Assembly (NCBI GenBank): GCA_015501595.1 | Contig: JADNRX010000154.1 | Location: 1-64,000 of the forward strand | Origin: Hymenopellis radicata | Lineage: Eukaryota; Basidiomycota; Agaricomycetes; Agaricales; Physalacriaceae | Length of the DNA stretch: 64,000 nt | Direction: 5' to 3' | Part shown: positions 47,214 to 58,397 of the stretch, one piece after another | Layout of the letters: every line of letters begins with the position of its first letter | How positions within the stretch are numbered: position 1 is the stretch's first letter | Translations under genes and position numbers: made by a program | The notes under the pieces: generated by a model | What the model was told of the DNA's origin: nothing | Databases searched by the model: none | What the model saw: the letters and a program-made list of their open reading frames with translations, nothing else

Positions 47214-48432
47214 TTTTTATGTCCGAGTCAATCCTCTCCATAGATACCGTGTTCACATTCTCAGTTCAAGTTACAGTTATAATGTGCATACTGTTGACAA
47301 TATTGGTCTCTTATCGTGAACATTAGCACTTCGTCCTAAGTACGGCATTGAACAGCTTCTCCTTGCGCTTATCGTAAATCAGTGACAGCTCGGGTGGTGT
47401 GATAGGCGCCCGCCACATCTACGTAAGGTAAATTTACAAGATCGGGTTTGCTTTAACTGCCACCACCACTCATTATGCCCATCGTCCTATCCAGTTCGGC
47501 TCGGGAGCCACTTGGCGTTTTATCCACCACGGTGGAGATACCCGACTGAAGCGATGTGCTAGATGTGCTCGCCAAAGTCCTTGCTTTCAACGATTATTTG
47601 TGTGAGCTGTACGCGGCGTTCCTGCATGATAAAGAAGATCTGACTCGACATCGGTAGCGGAGAGCGGTCCCTTCACATATGCTCTTGCTTGCATCATTCT
47701 GATCTTCAATCCGACGATTCTGACGTGGCCGTTCAAGGCTTGCAAGATGATACTTGGCATTCCCATCAGCATGGGACGATGGGTGGTTAGGCCTTTAGGA
47801 TTCGGGAATAACACAGGTATCGAAAGAGGTAAGGATTTTTTGCGCCACCAATGTTGTTTCGAGCTGACGTGGCTCCGGTAGGCTCGTTTGCCGCCGATTA
47901 CCAGAGTGTGAATTATGGCGGATACATCCCTCGGGGCTCTTACTTCTCCGAGATACAGTCGTTTGGGGCATCCAGAGACATCGACGAAGACGGAGAGAGA
48001 CAAAGATTCCTTTCTATGCAAGGGTGTTGCAGATCGGGGTTGGGATTCTGTTGATTCGGTCTTTCTACACACATGCGCAGTCGGGATTGGCCTAGGAAAT
48101 TGTACGTGTATGTCTATCAGCCTCTCGTCTTGTTGTACATAGATCGTGATCCTACTTGATCTTCAAAATACTTTTGGAAGGAAGCGGGCATGATATTCGT
48201 TCGTTCTGCACTGCCAACTCCTTGCCTAACTGGAATCGGGGACCGAGTACGCTGAGTCACTTGGCAACATTAACCCATGCTGTCGAATCACCATATGTTG
48301 AAGTCGTGCTTCGCGCTAGTGGCGTGGGAGTGTATGTGCATGTGCTGCCATGTTTGAAAAGGCAAATGAAGCTCAACGCGATCGTCACCGCGACATACTA
48401 CTACTACTACTTGACTACTACTACCAACAAAT
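47214..48432. other. Intergenic region between copies C and D
   Basis: About 1.2 kb with no supported gene. An antisense frame at 47587-48072 lacks motifs or splice support. The last 120 bp contain GGCGTGGGAGTGTATGTGCA and CATGTTTGAA, matching the region upstream of copy E, so promoter sequence was duplicated together with the gene. Confidence 0.5.
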
Positions 48433-50071
48433 ATGGCCCCGCCGTCATTGCTCACCCAATTTGAGGCCTGGGACACGTACAAAGGCGCCAACATAGCTGC
48501 CGACGGACCTCTCAATACAGCTTCCACGCAGATAAAAGTTGGTCCTTTTTTGCTTCCGTGACGCGACTTGCTGACTGGCGATTTAGAAGGACCTGAAAAG
48601 CGCGCTGTCTAGCGCGTCAAAAGTGCGCCAAACGCAGACTCGCCACGTCTTCCGCTCCTGGAAACATGGCCTAGAAAGTGGGCAGAAGGACGCTGCTGCG
48701 CCGCTCCTGCTTGCTTTCCTTTTGGCGCATCAATATGATGCCACCACCGACTTCAAGGCGTCTGTGCTCAAAGAGACTGATGCTAGGCTGTTGCGTGACA
48801 TTGCGCCGTTCGCGAAAGCGTATGGATTTGATCTTCACCTCGCGTACACGACCTATACCCAAGCCGGCGTGCTTACCCTCGACGAATACTCTCGCACAAA
48901 AGGTGTTGCTAAGCGCAACGTCCTAGACCGTTTTGGCCTCCAGGGCGACGAAGATGACCTTTCTGACTATGACTTTGATGGTGACGATTACGACGTGGAC
49001 CCAAATGTAGCAGAAATCGATGAAGTTGACGAAACTTACATTGAATTCCCTGGGGTCTTCTCTCTGAATGGCACGCCGATGGAAATATTTGGGTACTTTG
49101 TCGATGAACTTGAAGCAGAGACTGATGGGGATCCGAACCTCGTCTTTGTGAATGAGAATATTTCGGACTGTGTAAATGGGAAAGAGGCCGATTACATTCG
49201 AACGGCGGAATTTGACCGTACCGATGAAGATGTATGTCCTTTTTACTCATAGTAATGGTTTCGCCCAACTCATCGTTCGTTCTTTAGTCCGGAATGCTCT
49301 GCCGCAGTCAGTCAACATGATTACATCTTGTCCATTTTCTGAACCCTCCCAGCGTACAGGCGATGTGCTCTCATCATTACTCCGAAGAAATCAGACTCAG
49401 TCAGATTCACAGTAGACTTTAGAATTTGCGAAAAGGCTTTGAAGACACTGCAGTCTTCATCGTCGAAGGCGCCTATACGGGTTGAGGACCAAATGCGCCT
49501 GGTTCTCATTGTGCTATTACGACAGTTTACAGCGTTGCCGCTCACAAGCATTGCTCCCGGCAAATTCTCCCCAACCGAAAACAAGGTCGAGGCGTTGTTT
49601 GCTCGGGTAGTCAAAGTCTTGCGCGCCTGTGCTGTTCGCTGGAAGAAAGTCGACTTGTTTGTAGATCTGTTGAAGGCTTGTGGCGACCGGCCGCTTGCCC
49701 TTGTCGGAATTGACGAACTGGTATCTGCCTATTCGTTGTTCGCATGGAGCGACCTTCAAGCTGCGTACGTGTTACACTGCGCAATCGTCTTTCAATTATT
49801 GACGTCTTGTTCCAGTTATACGGATGCTTTGTTGAAATCATCGTCCAGCGCCCTTCGTAACCAGCTTGTTCAAAGACTTCTGGCTGCCGCGACCAAACGA
49901 GGCGATTCTGGAGTCGTGTCATGGTGCCAGAGTCAGAGTGGACAGATGGGCCCAGTGACAGATACAGTTCCTCAACCACAACCGCCTCCGCCTGTGGTCC
50001 GAAAGAAACGTCCCTCGGAAGGAGGTGCCTCCAGTAGCACAGGGGCGGCTAAAAAGCATCGCACGTCGTGA
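48433..50071 (+). CDS. Family copy D: short form lacking two domains
   Basis: MAPPSLLTQFEAWDTYKGAN (ATG 48433) splices to KDLKSALSSASKVRQTQTRH and VFRSWKHGLESGQKD, so it carries the same oxygenase-domain deletion as copies C and E. It continues through FAKAYGFDLHLAYTTYTQAG, an acidic DDLSDYDFDGDDYDVDPN run, a region matching the SAYQxFxWxxLKDL helix (LVSAYSLFAWSDLQA) and VVSWCQSQSGQ. It then goes directly to PPPPVVRKKRPSEGGASSST and AAKKHRTS-stop (50069-50071). The whole C-terminal half present in A, B, C and E, including the CGC cluster and RTHLEKRL, is absent, yet the basic tail is kept. Roughly 480 residues. The in-frame tail argues against simple decay. Confidence 0.68.
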
Positions 50072-50293
50072 CAACCTAAAATATATCTTCCTGTCAATTC
50101 AGAACACGTATTATATATAGTGACTTATTGTATAAGCGCTGTACGAGCAACGTAGAGATGTGCAGGCTGAGCAGCGGACTTAAATTCCGCGGAGGCTTTC
50201 GCGCAGATGGCGTGGGAATGTATATCCTTGTGTTGGCATGTTTGAATTTTTGAAGTCAGCGTCTTCTACTAACTCCCACTACCATAGCTACCA

Positions 50294-53200
50294 ATGCTCG
50301 CTGAACTCGAGGACTGGGACACCTACAAAGGCGCCAGCATTGTGGGCGAAAAGCCTCTAAAAGCGCCTTCAGTCAAGATCAAGGTTCGTTACCGCGTTTT
50401 ACCTCCGAGACGCGACCGAAGATCATTGCTCTAGGACGACTTGAAAGTCGCGTTGTCCAGTGCACCAAAGGCACAGCAGACGCAGCTTCGTCATGTCTTT
50501 CGCTCCTGGAAACATGGCCTGGAGGGCGGACGCAAGGACGACGCTGCGCCGCCTGTGCTAGCCTGCTTTCTCGCGTCGCAGTATGAAGCAGCTAGCTTCA
50601 AGACCTCTTCCCTTAAAGAAGCGGACGCGACGCTGCTCAAAGATGTGGCGCCTTTGGCGAAAGCATATGGATTTACTCTCCATTTCGCCCACGCGACCTA
50701 CACACAGGTCGGCGACCTTACGTTCGACGACGGCTCAAGTTACTACCATTGCCAACGCGGCGTTACTCGAAGGCATGTCATGGACAATCCGGATTTTGAC
50801 TACCGCTACCACTACGACGACGACGACTTGTACGAGTATGAGGTGGATGCCGACGAAGCGGAGATAGAAGAAGTCGAGCAGGAATACGCGTTCTTCTCCG
50901 AAGTCCTCTGCCTTGACGGCATGCCCACGGACATGTACGGGCCCGCCGTCGACAGACACGGACCGGCAGCAGACAAGGCCTTCAATAACATCTTTGTTAA
51001 TGGCAAGATTACCGATTGTCTGAATGGGAAGGCGCCCGAGTATATCAAGACGGGCCGGTTTGAGCAAGAAGACGGCCATGTAAGCTTTCAAAATTTTACT
51101 TGCCATGCTACCTTGTTAATCTGTTGTCTTGTCTTCAGTGCGGCACTCTCATTCACGGCCAGTCGATGCCTTCTGTTTCATCTTCGTTTGGCTGACCAAG
51201 TTGTAAATGCAGAATACCGACGATGCGTTCTTGTCATCACCCCGGCCAAGTCAGACGCTGTAAAATTCAGGCCAAGCCTTGAGATTGTGGACTTCGCTTG
51301 CCCGATCTTGAAGTCGTCCGTTGCCAAGACGCCTACCCGCGAGAGAAACGATTGGTCCAAAACCTCAGGGTACTTCTGGGGCGGCATGCCAGACTTTTGT
51401 CTGAGAAAGACCCTATCAAGGTTGCCTCATCGAAACAATCGCTGGAGAAGCTCGAGAAGGCATTGCCACAAATAGGCGAGGCGCTTAGCCAGTGCGCTCT
51501 TCGCTGGAATGACGCAAGCTTGCTGCTATTAATCCTAAAGGATCGCGTAGAAAGGATGATTTCTTTCGTTGGAATTGAGAGTCTGATATCCACGTACCAA
51601 AAATTCCCTTGGATTAAACTCCGGGACATGTGAGCTTTCCGTGTCTCGCGCCCGACGTCCGGTTATTGACCGTGCATACCAGGTACACAGAAGGCTTGTC
51701 AAAAACGCCATCAAACGAACTTCGTGGTCAGCTTCTTGGGCGCTTGCTCACGGCCGCCATTGAACGACACGATTCTGTGGTCATTTCGTGGTGTCAGACT
51801 CAGAGCAAACCTATTCTCGAGGGATTGCAGAAAGTCGAAGTGAACGAACTTGACTGGCTTATGACTCTCGTGAAGTCTATGCCCGACGGGACACATTACC
51901 TACGCAGCTCGTGAGTCCTCGCTTGTTCCAGACTTCCCAACTGGCTGAATAAGTGTATGATAATAGTCTTATTCCACGACTTCAGACTGCCCGACCGTCC
52001 GACTTTGGCTTCTGGAGCGCTTTCGTCACACGCTTACACGACCTTTCCCAGTCCCAGTTGAAATCCTCTGGTTGGAAAGTGGCAGAGCATCCGGATTTGA
52101 TCAAAAGTTGCTTCGGCAGTCTTGCGAACAACATGAAGATATACGAGTTCAAAGATCAAGAGCTCCAATATGGTCGATGTGGATACTCAATGCCTGACAT
52201 TGCTGATGTCGACGTCGTCACATCGCTTTTCGAGCTCGGTATTCGAATGGGGGCTGTACAAGCATGCATGCCTGTTTTGCAGCGTTTCTGGGATGGAAGA
52301 GAGAAACAACGCGAACCGACACCCCACTATTCCGCTCTTGTGGTCAAATTTGAGTCGCTCGTCCGCGATAAACCTGATGTCCGGAGGTACTTACAGCCCT
52401 TCTTCAAACAGGCAGCCGACATCCTGTTGTCTGCCTATGCCTCCCAGTCTTCTGCGTGTTCGGTTGTTTTGCATCTTTTAGATGATGGAATTACCGTTCT
52501 CACAGCTTTGTAAGTCTATGTCTTTGTTCCGTGTTCGACTCCTGACCGACCTATATAGCTATACGGAGGATCGCGTCAAGCAACTGGGAAAAATCGACCT
52601 AAACTCACCGACTTCACTGTAATGGCCGCCAGCTTACGCCCGAAAGCTATGACACCGAATCTGACTGCTGATCTCGAGGCCCTGCTCAAGCTCTGTCTTG
52701 AGGAGTCCATAGCCGCCTTCAACATGGGGTCCTACTACGACATTTTGAGAGACGGAATCGCGCTTCTCAAAATGTGCTACACACTGCAGATGCCGTCTTA
52801 CACCGCGAAGGTCATCGAAATTTCCTCCGGCTGCCCGAGAAACATGCTTCAGAATACGTGCAAACTCTGGTGCCGTTGGTTAAGCACCTTCCCGCCTTTT
52901 TGGAGGAGCAGAAGCTGCCCTTTGATGGTTCTTATGCGAAACTTGCGGCTTCGGTTATGACTATGTATGTGCGCAACACGTTGGCGAGAGGCCGGCTGAG
53001 GTGGTCCCGCTCGACCAGCTCAAAACGATCCCCTGCGTGTCGTATTGCGTCACATGCAAGGAACACTTGGTCCCGTTCTTGTCAGGGAACTATAGGATAG
53101 AAAATGTCAGCGAGAAACAGAGCATACGGACGCACTTGGAGAAGCGTCTCGAGAAAACGAGTGCGTGGGGTTTCAAGTGGCATACGGTCAAGGCTGGAAG

Positions 53201-53520
53201 TCCGCATACGCTGGTGGTATGTGCTGCTTCCCGCCCCTCCCTTTAGTGTGTTTATTGACTACTGCTTTGTGAAGATGGAGAAGCCGCAGAGTGTGTGCGA
53301 TTTGGCGAAGTGGGTGGCTGCGCAGACCGAGGCGCAAGAACTGTTGAAGGCTATGGGCGATGAAGGAAAGCAGAGAGAGATTTTGGGTGTTGATTATGAG
53401 TGGGTAATCAGCACGGTAGCAGGGACGACTCCGCCACTAAAGGCGCACGCCAGTGCGGCGAAGAAACGTCCATCGGATGTGGGTGTCGTGAGCGCAGCGA
53501 AGAAGCGTAGGACGTCGTGA
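50294..53520 (+). CDS. Family copy E: oxygenase-like domain lost, several single-base frame changes
   Basis: MLAELEDWDTYKGASIVGEK (ATG 50294) splices to DDLKVALSSAPKAQQTQLRH and VFRSWKHGLEGGRKDDAAPP. It then follows copy C through LAKAYGFTLHFAHATYTQVG, LISTYQKFPWIKLRDM, MGAVQACMPVLQRFW, CVSYCVTCKEHLVPFL, RTHLEKRLEKTSAWGFKWHT and the tail KKRPSDVGVVSAAKKRRTS, stop 53518-53520. Four junctions need one extra base each: about 51345 (TRER/RLVQNLRVL), 52595 (A-run before RPKLTDF), 52815 (KVIE/FLRLPEK) and 52985 (NTL/ERPAEVVPL). All lie in or beside short homopolymers. Either a recent pseudogene or sequence errors; a paralog with clean frames (C, apart from one site) makes errors plausible. D and E share upstream sequence, so they are the youngest pair. 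Confidence 0.65.
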
Positions 53521-53597
53521 GGGAGTATCTTTTTGCAGTCGTTTGTTTGGGGGGTATTTGTCGGTGATTTATGCTGTATCTAGCCTCGAAACACATA

Positions 53598-53637
53598 GTA
53601 TGAGTACGGGCCTCAGCGCTGAGGCCCGTACTCATAC
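53598..53637. repeat. Perfect 40-bp palindrome
   Basis: GTATGAGTACGGGCCTCAGC at 53598-53617 is followed with no spacer by its exact reverse complement, ending at 53637. It lies 78 bp beyond the copy E stop and about 190 bp before the YEATS gene, so it could form a cruciform or a 20-bp hairpin in a transcript's 3' end. Confidence 0.95.
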
Positions 53638-53696
53638 AGTTGACGCATCTATCCGCATAATCGTGTTGGCTGGATGAAGTGCCCGAAGAGTGAAGA

Positions 53697-53754
53697 CTAA
53701 GGTTAGGGTGCGCAACACGTGGGTCTGGGCACTGCGACCGAACCCTAACCTTAG
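53697..53754. promoter_or_regulatory. Inverted pair of CTAAGGTTAGGG / CCCTAACCTTAG boxes before the YEATS gene
   Basis: CTAAGGTTAGGG (53697-53708) and its exact complement CCCTAACCTTAG (53743-53754) face each other across 34 bp, 70-130 bp upstream of the ATG at 53826. The spacer contains ACACGTGG, an E-box-like CACGTG. Each arm is the same telomere-like box seen upstream of NIP7/NRDE2 and copy C. Confidence 0.55.
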
Positions 53755-53825
53755 CCTCTGGAAATTTTTACCACCAACCACCAATTTGCACTCGCAAAGT
53801 CGTCGGCATCCACGAATAATGCCAA

Positions 53826-56399
53826 ATGAGCTCAAAATCAGTCTCACCATTAGACCTGGACGCGACGGATAGCGCGGCTCTCATCCTCCCTGAAATTGAA
53901 CTCGAAATCGGTATTAGAAAGCGTCTTGCGCAGACCATCGAGGACCGCATCGCTTGGGCTCAGATTTTGCGGGAGTCTCTTCAGAATGGTATACATATAT
54001 GATGATTCAATCTTGATGAAACTTATCAGATAGTAGGAAAAAGCAGTTCCAATCTTGACTTCAAAGATACGGCCTTGACCGCATTAGCTGCCATCGAAAA
54101 GCCCTTGGACTTTCTCTACGACCGCACCCCGCCGTGCGTCATCCAGGACACCGCTGACGCCCTCATTGCGGCACCCAAGCCGTCACGTCCTCCTCCAAAA
54201 GCCAAGCCAGCCCCAGTCTTTACACGAAAACAGGACAAATTTTTGTACACGCGCGCCGGAGATCAGCTCTACACCCTCGAATGCCCGTCCTGCCATAAAT
54301 GCCAGTTCAGCTCTCTCCAAGGCCTGTACAACCACGCCCGGATCACGCACCAGCTTGTCTGGGGCACGCACGACGAGTGCGTGCGCGCGTGTTCGATCGT
54401 CCCGCCCGCCGACGCGCCCGTGGATCTGCAGAATGGAGTGGAGATCGTCGTGAACCTCTTGGGTGTGCGCAGCCTATTCCAGCGAGCGTTGGAGGAGCAG
54501 GAAGGGTTGAGTGCGACGCTGGGGCTGCACGCGGAGACGCCGGCGCTGGCGGCTGTGTTGGGGAAGGATGTGAAGAGGAGGGAGATTCGCGTGTTTGGTG
54601 AGGATGAGGATGTGGATGTGGATACGGTTGTTGCGCCGCCAAAGTGGCGGCTTCCGAATGTGAATAGGCATCATGTTGATCGCGTGCGCGGTGTTGAGCT
54701 GGAGGAGGAGAATTCAAGCAAGTCTGTGGATCGCCCGGTGGAGGGGTCGTCCTCGGTCGTGTCGACTGTCGGTACGAGTCGATTTTACATATCGGCACGC
54801 GTCATTGTCACGGATAGAAGTTTATACGTTCCAGTGGGTGAGTCTTCATCGCACTCTCTTCCGTACAACCACAGTCTAACTCATTTGCTCCAGAAAGTCG
54901 ACCAGAACACGCAGACTACACCCACAAATGGATGCTCTCTGTTGAAGCGCCTTCATATGTCAGTCCTTACTAGCACTCGATTGCTCTTTACTAATTCCCC
55001 GTAGAGCCTTGATATTACTACCATCCTCTCCCAAGTTACCGCCACATCTCTCTCCGACCATATAGATTTCGCACCCATAGCCGCCTCTGAACCTCCATTC
55101 GTCGTCATGGGCACCGCTCACACGCCTTTCCTATGCCGCCTTGAACTCCTCTTCAATCCTGCGCGCGGCCAAGGTCAGACCGTCGTCTTGGAACACTGGG
55201 TCGACGTGGGTGTCCATATCGCTCATGTTGTGAATACACTGTGCTTACATCCTGGCAGTTGGAATTGACAAAGTCCAAATACGCGCAGAAGCGGGAAGAA
55301 CAGATCGTGGATGTCGAGCTGCACAAGGAGACGATCATTGCGCCGCCCAAGAAGGGATTTACGCCTGTGGATGCGTCAAGTCATTGGAAATCTGCCACCA
55401 ACGCGAGCCCGGTTACACCGCCTGCTGCTGAAGCTCCAGCCGATTATTCAGTCCTTCTACGTCAGCTACTGCTGCAGTACCCTCTCACTTCAGCTGGTAT
55501 GTGCTTGCCCTTCAATCTTCTCTATGTGATGCTGATTGACGTCCCGATAGCATTAGGTCAAGAGCTGCCTTATATGCTAGTCGCCTCGACAAAGCGATTT
55601 CAAGCGCTCGTTCCAGGTCGTCAGAAGGCCATTGAGGTTTGCCTTGCATCATTTAGGCATCCACTCTTTACTCATGTTCACAGTGGGGCCGCGCGCGCGC
55701 TATCCGGGACGCGTACGCTGACTTGACTCGCGATACAAATCGGATCGGCGTCTTACCCAACCTATCGACCGCAGATGTCCTTCGCTGGCTCAAAACCAAT
55801 ACGGAGGGTCCTCATCGCACTACTGCCACCGGAGTCCGACGCCGCCGCCTTCGGAAGCCGCCAATCAAAAGTGGTGTCTTATATGCGGGCTGGCGTTTCG
55901 ATGCACATCCCCCAGGGGACATGGAAGCAGGCTGCTCGATTATTCCTCGCGAACGACAGTGGCCTGCGATGCCCATCATCGACGTAGACCGCCTCCTGTC
56001 TGCTCCTCCACGCCCGCTAGCGTCTCAGCATGTCGCGTTCAGGCCCTCGCCGCGGTTTGGGCGGATGCCACCGTGGTCGGGGCGTCGGATCCAAAGCTCC
56101 TTTTAGCGGTGAAGGATGTCATCGAGGGTCTTCGTCTCAAGAGTTTCCGGTCTTCGTCCGAGAGCATATTCCCGCTGGACACCCTGGGACCCGATGTGAA
56201 CAAGGCGCTCGCGCCGTACGGTGTCCTGACGCTCGCTGTTGCACAGCTCATTCGGCGGCTTACGAGCGGTGGCGTACGGGGCAAGGTATTGACGCCGACA
56301 CATATCGTGCAAGGTCTGGTTGATGGGAAGTCGCGGGATCGTGTAGGGAGGCGATGTTTTATATGCTGGCACGGATGGGGAGGAAGCGAGATCAAATAG
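53826..56399 (+). CDS. YEATS-domain protein with zinc-binding motif (YEATS2-like)
   Basis: MSSKSVSPLDLDATDSAALI starts an N-terminal helical region. The next exon has a C2H2-like segment, CPSCHKCQFSSLQGLYNHAR followed by ITHQLVWGTHDEC. The YEATS domain follows across exons: SRFYISARVIVTDRSLYVP, ESRPEHADYTHKWMLSVEAP, SEPPFVVMGTAHTPFLCRLE and GQTVVLEHWVD. The family reads acylated histone lysines in chromatin complexes; HADYTHKWML and the LEHWVD strand are typical. The C-terminus has WCLICGLAFRC and a helical region (VKDVIEGLRL, LAPYGVLTLAVAQLIRRL) resembling the YEATS2 C-terminal region. At least one frame change near 55800 is required to join LRWLK to SEAANQKWCLICG. The stop is near 56397-56399. 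The inverted CCCTAACC boxes lie just upstream. Confidence 0.72.
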
Positions 56400-56452
56400 C
56401 ATGATGCAGAGCAAATATAAAAACCATAAAACAAATCACTAGTCACTCTTCG

Positions 56453-57670
56453 GATACCTCTATTGCAACTTCGATAGCAGGACCCGCTGCATGCTTCGAC
56501 GCCTTGACGAGCTTCTTACTCTTCGTCTTCGGAATCTGCGCACTGGGACATAGACCTGCGGTGCTCAACGTACATTCGTCGCACTTCGGTCGCACGGGGC
56601 GACATATCATCTATGTCGTGGCGTCAATAGGTCTTAAGAGTACAAAGTATGAATGCACCTGTCCAAATCCGACTAGCATATGGTTTATATCTGGGTGGAG
56701 TTCAGTCGGGAGCCACGACTGGAGATTTAGCCGTGTCTCTTCTGGTGTCTTGGTCGGAGGCTTGTGCCACCCTAGTCGATTTGTTATGCGGTGGACGTGC
56801 ACATCTACGCCAATGCCATGGTTTCTAATCGCGAAGGAATATAGATACGGGTTGAAAGAGGAAGGCAACGTACAAATTCCACGCAATCTGGAGCGCTAGA
56901 AACGCCATCTTCGGTCCAACGCCAGGAAGGGAGCATAGCTCGTCCACAGTCTTTGGCACGTCCGAGTCGAAGTCGTCCTTTAGCTTTTGTGCTGCCTGTT
57001 TGATGTACCTACAATAGTCAATATAATGTCATCCATACAAGTTTGGACGTACACCGTCTTCCGCCTCCAAAATCCCACCTTGGCTATCGCGTCTGATATC
57101 ACAGAATCCTCCGCTCCAATAATCGCGTCCACGGATAACGCGCCGCCCACTGCCTCGCGCAGGCGCGACACGGCGGCGTCGGTGACTTCGTCTTTGGTTT
57201 GGAGGACAGCATGAGGGATACGAGGGTGGCGAAGCGTCTATTCTACGTCACCTTGTCAGCACTTGCGCAGACAGTGTGGGGACATTGAGTATGTATACCT
57301 TTGGATTAGACTCCCTCATCTGCGCCTGATCACATCCCATAGTATCGACGGGCGCGACAAACGTAGAGCGCATCTCCTTGATAGCGGCGTACGTCTCTCG
57401 CCATCGGTCCGGTGCTGGGTGCGGCGTGGCGAGTGATTGCGGTATGGGATGTTTCTTCGGGGATGAGGCTTTTGGTCGTTTAGGCGTAGGGTTGGTCGCA
57501 AGTTGGTCGTCGTCGGAGTCCTCTGTTTTAGGTCGTTTACTTGGTCTCGGTTCCGCGTCGGACTCTTCCTTTATTTGTACGAGTGTGACGGAAGAGTTGA
57601 ATGGGCTGACGGTCTCTACGAGGCGCGTGGACCGGCGTAGCATCGCGTTATTCGGAGGTAAAGCAGACAT
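56453..57670 (-). CDS. NTH1: Endonuclease III homolog (DNA glycosylase/AP lyase), complete copy
   Basis: [20 protein letters not shown] begins at 57670. The basic region [12 protein letters not shown]...[12 protein letters not shown] could be a nuclear signal. The HhH-GPD core reads LMLSSQTKDE-type sequence at the exon junction, [28 protein letters not shown], then [17 protein letters not shown] (helix-hairpin-helix with the catalytic Lys) and [16 protein letters not shown] (the catalytic Asp). The iron-sulfur ligands follow as C-x6-C-x2-C-x7-C ([19 protein letters not shown]). Role: base-excision repair of oxidised pyrimidines in nucleus or mitochondria. The protein ends [10 protein letters not shown] at 56453. 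Starts of this gene and CGR1 are 71 bp apart in opposite directions. A partial second copy lies at 63535-64000. Confidence 0.85.
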
Positions 57671-57741
57671 GAACTGGACAACAAGTGCTCGGGAATTCGG
57701 GCCGTGTTCCGAGGCACTTTTTTCTTTGTTACTTCGACAAC

Positions 57742-58261
57742 ATGGAATCCTCAGAATCAATACCCGTAATCCCTCTAGCGAGCTCATCCAACGGCCGCGT
57801 CTCTTCAAAATCATGGAAACCGTTGAAATCCGCTACAGTGTTGGTCTTTGCCCTCTCCTTCCAGTCCGACATGCTAATAAGTCTAGACGGAGTCATCAAT
57901 CTGCAGGCCGCAAATCGAAAAGCTGGGAGGACAGGATGGAAAAGACGAAAAAGGCTTTGTCGATTAAGAAGCTCGAGGTCGAGTTGAAGGAGGAGAAGAA
58001 GCAGGCGGTGATGCGGTATGTGGATAGTGCTGTATTGGCTTTTTTCGGATGGTGTTGATAGGATGCAGACGGAAGGAGGTTACGATGGAGCGCAAAAAGG
58101 CCGCGGAGGAGCGCCAGAGATTGGAGAGGATAAGGCCAAGGTGAGTAGTCGTTTAGATGTGCATCTTGGGGCTTTTGTTGAGAATGTCGTTTTAGATGGG
58201 CGCTAGGAAGGCCGCTAGGCTGAGGCGGAAAGCGGGCAGGAGCAAGAAAGTGAATGGATAG
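57742..58261 (+). CDS. CGR1: rRNA-processing protein CGR1
   Basis: MESSESIPVIPLASSSNGRV with SSKSWKPLKSAT is the family N-terminus. After an intron ending CTGCAG the core reads GRKSKSWEDRMEKTKKALSI, KKLEVELKEEKKQAVMR, then after a second intron RKEVTMERKKAAEERQRLE. The final exon gives MGARKAARLRRKAGRSKKVN and G-stop. CGR1 is a small, basic, coiled-coil nucleolar protein needed for 60S rRNA processing, and the length (about 105 residues) is right. Between RQRLE and DKAKMGARK one G appears missing near 58130 (GAGAGG where GAGGAGG would keep frame), matching the single-base losses elsewhere. It shares a short divergent promoter with endonuclease III. Confidence 0.85.
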
Positions 58262-58397
58262 CTTCTTGACTCGACATTGTCGCCAACCTTATTTACTTGG
58301 ACTCGTCACGACGGTATCGCATGGTTCCGGGACGCAAACGCTCAGCCTTATTTACAGCTCTGTTTCCGCTTCCCCGTACTCCTACTCGGCTGTTGTC

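Noticed and set aside
47587..48072. Minus-strand frame of 161 codons between copies C and D
   Set aside because: No recognisable motif, no intron structure, lies in presumed promoter of copy D.
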